A stretch of 51,251 nucleotides of DNA from DATFES01 sp035457725 (GTDB taxonomy: Bacteria > Pseudomonadota > Alphaproteobacteria > CACIAM-22H2): NCBI GenBank assembly GCA_035457725.1, contig DATIBC010000025.1:1-51251 (forward strand), read 5' to 3'. The stretch's first letter is position 1; each line of letters begins with the position of its first letter. Positions 50,947-51,251 of this stretch are shown here, piece by piece. The notes beneath the pieces were generated by a model. The model was not told the DNA's origin. It saw nothing but the letters and a program-made list of their open reading frames with translations, and made no database searches. Made by a program: the position numbers and the translations under genes.

Positions 50947-51248
50947 TCGACCGATGGCTCCGCCGCTCCGCCACCTTCGAGCAAATCGTCGGCGTCGGCG
51001 AACTGCGGGCGCGCCTTGAGGCTTGCGTACACCTCGGCGCGCCCGAAGTCGCCGATGAAGTCGTCTCCTTCGAAGACCACATTGACCGCGGCGAGATGCT
51101 GCTTGCCGGCCCGGCGCGCGGCCTCGCTGATGTAGCCGCAAAGGATGACCTGTGCTTGGCGCTGTAAATAATTGGCTGAGTACTCGGCGATACGCCAATA
51201 CTCGGCCGTCGCGCCATGCGGGGTCTCGATCGCTTTTCTTAGCGCCAT
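50943..51248 (-). CDS. Hypothetical phage/GTA-associated protein, 101 aa
   Basis: A 101-residue soluble protein with a folded core (YWRIAEYSANYLQRQAQVIL, CGYISEAARRAGKQHLAAVN) and an acidic tail. I do not recognise the family; the position directly upstream of a small membrane protein and a holin suggests a phage or GTA structural or regulatory component. The ATG at 51248 is only three bases from the window edge, and a longer N terminus outside the window cannot be excluded. Confidence 0.65.
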   Translation of the reverse strand: MALRKAIETPHGATAEYWRIAEYSANYLQRQAQVILCGYISEAARRAGKQHLAAVNVVFEGDDFIGDFGRAEVYASLKARPQFADADDLLEGGGAAEPSVE

Positions 51249-51251
51249 GCT

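Overview
The window is a high-GC chromosomal segment from an alphaproteobacterium, most likely a free-living heterotroph near the Rhodospirillales/Hyphomicrobiales. The signs are a DUF4169 protein, a DinB polymerase with an N-terminal zinc ribbon, a phasin, a gene-transfer-agent type holin, many TRAP and ABC uptake systems, and dispersed intergenic palindromes built around TTCGACAAGCTCA. The placement is inferred from gene content; no rRNA is present.

Layout, left to right. 1-2.9 kb: tail of a phosphoglycolate phosphatase, a DUF3108 protein, tRNA-Val(CAC) with a good promoter, a broken secreted-protein gene abutting the tRNA, and a hypothetical gene. 2.9-6.8 kb: a minus-strand TRAP transporter operon ending in a short-chain dehydrogenase. 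7.3-12 kb: a complete plus-strand Liv-type ABC transporter (livG, livF, livK, livH, livM), then a degenerate class III cyclase. 12.7-18 kb: a creatinase-like M24 protein, DUF4169, an orphan solute-binding protein, a proline-catabolic aldehyde dehydrogenase and a YedK/HMCES DNA-repair protein. 18-24 kb: an orphan molybdenum hydroxylase large subunit overlapping a cysQ-like phosphatase, a repeat-rich gap, a structured RNA with its own promoter and terminator, a dapB-like reductase overlapping a Sua5 gene, and an outer-membrane protein. 24.9-31 kb: a D-2-hydroxyacid dehydrogenase/acyl-CoA dehydrogenase pair, the spermidine pair speH-speE, and a luciferase-like monooxygenase.

31-39.5 kb: a second TRAP system with an IlvD/Edd dehydratase, an iron alcohol dehydrogenase, dinB and a DapA-family lyase. 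Apart from dinB these look like parts of a sugar-acid or hydroxyacid catabolic route. 39.6-43.6 kb: a GAF-adenylate cyclase, upp, an ornithine-cyclodeaminase-family protein and a PhnD-like protein without a signal peptide. 43.6-48.4 kb: a five-gene minus-strand operon holding an OpuC-type quaternary-amine ABC transporter and, embedded in it, a histidine-ammonia-lyase homologue that lacks the Ala-Ser-Gly triad needed for the MIO cofactor. 48.4-51.25 kb: a small hypothetical gene, a phasin, a DUF2939 protein, and the edge of a phage or gene-transfer-agent lysis module.

The most interesting system is the 43.6-48.4 kb operon. A MIO-less lyase co-transcribed with an importer for trimethylammonium-type compounds fits uptake and cleavage of a betaine of histidine, such as ergothioneine or hercynine (ergothionase-type chemistry). 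This is inference from motif loss and operon context. The second candidate is the hairpin-rich RNA at 21755-21892 upstream of dapB.
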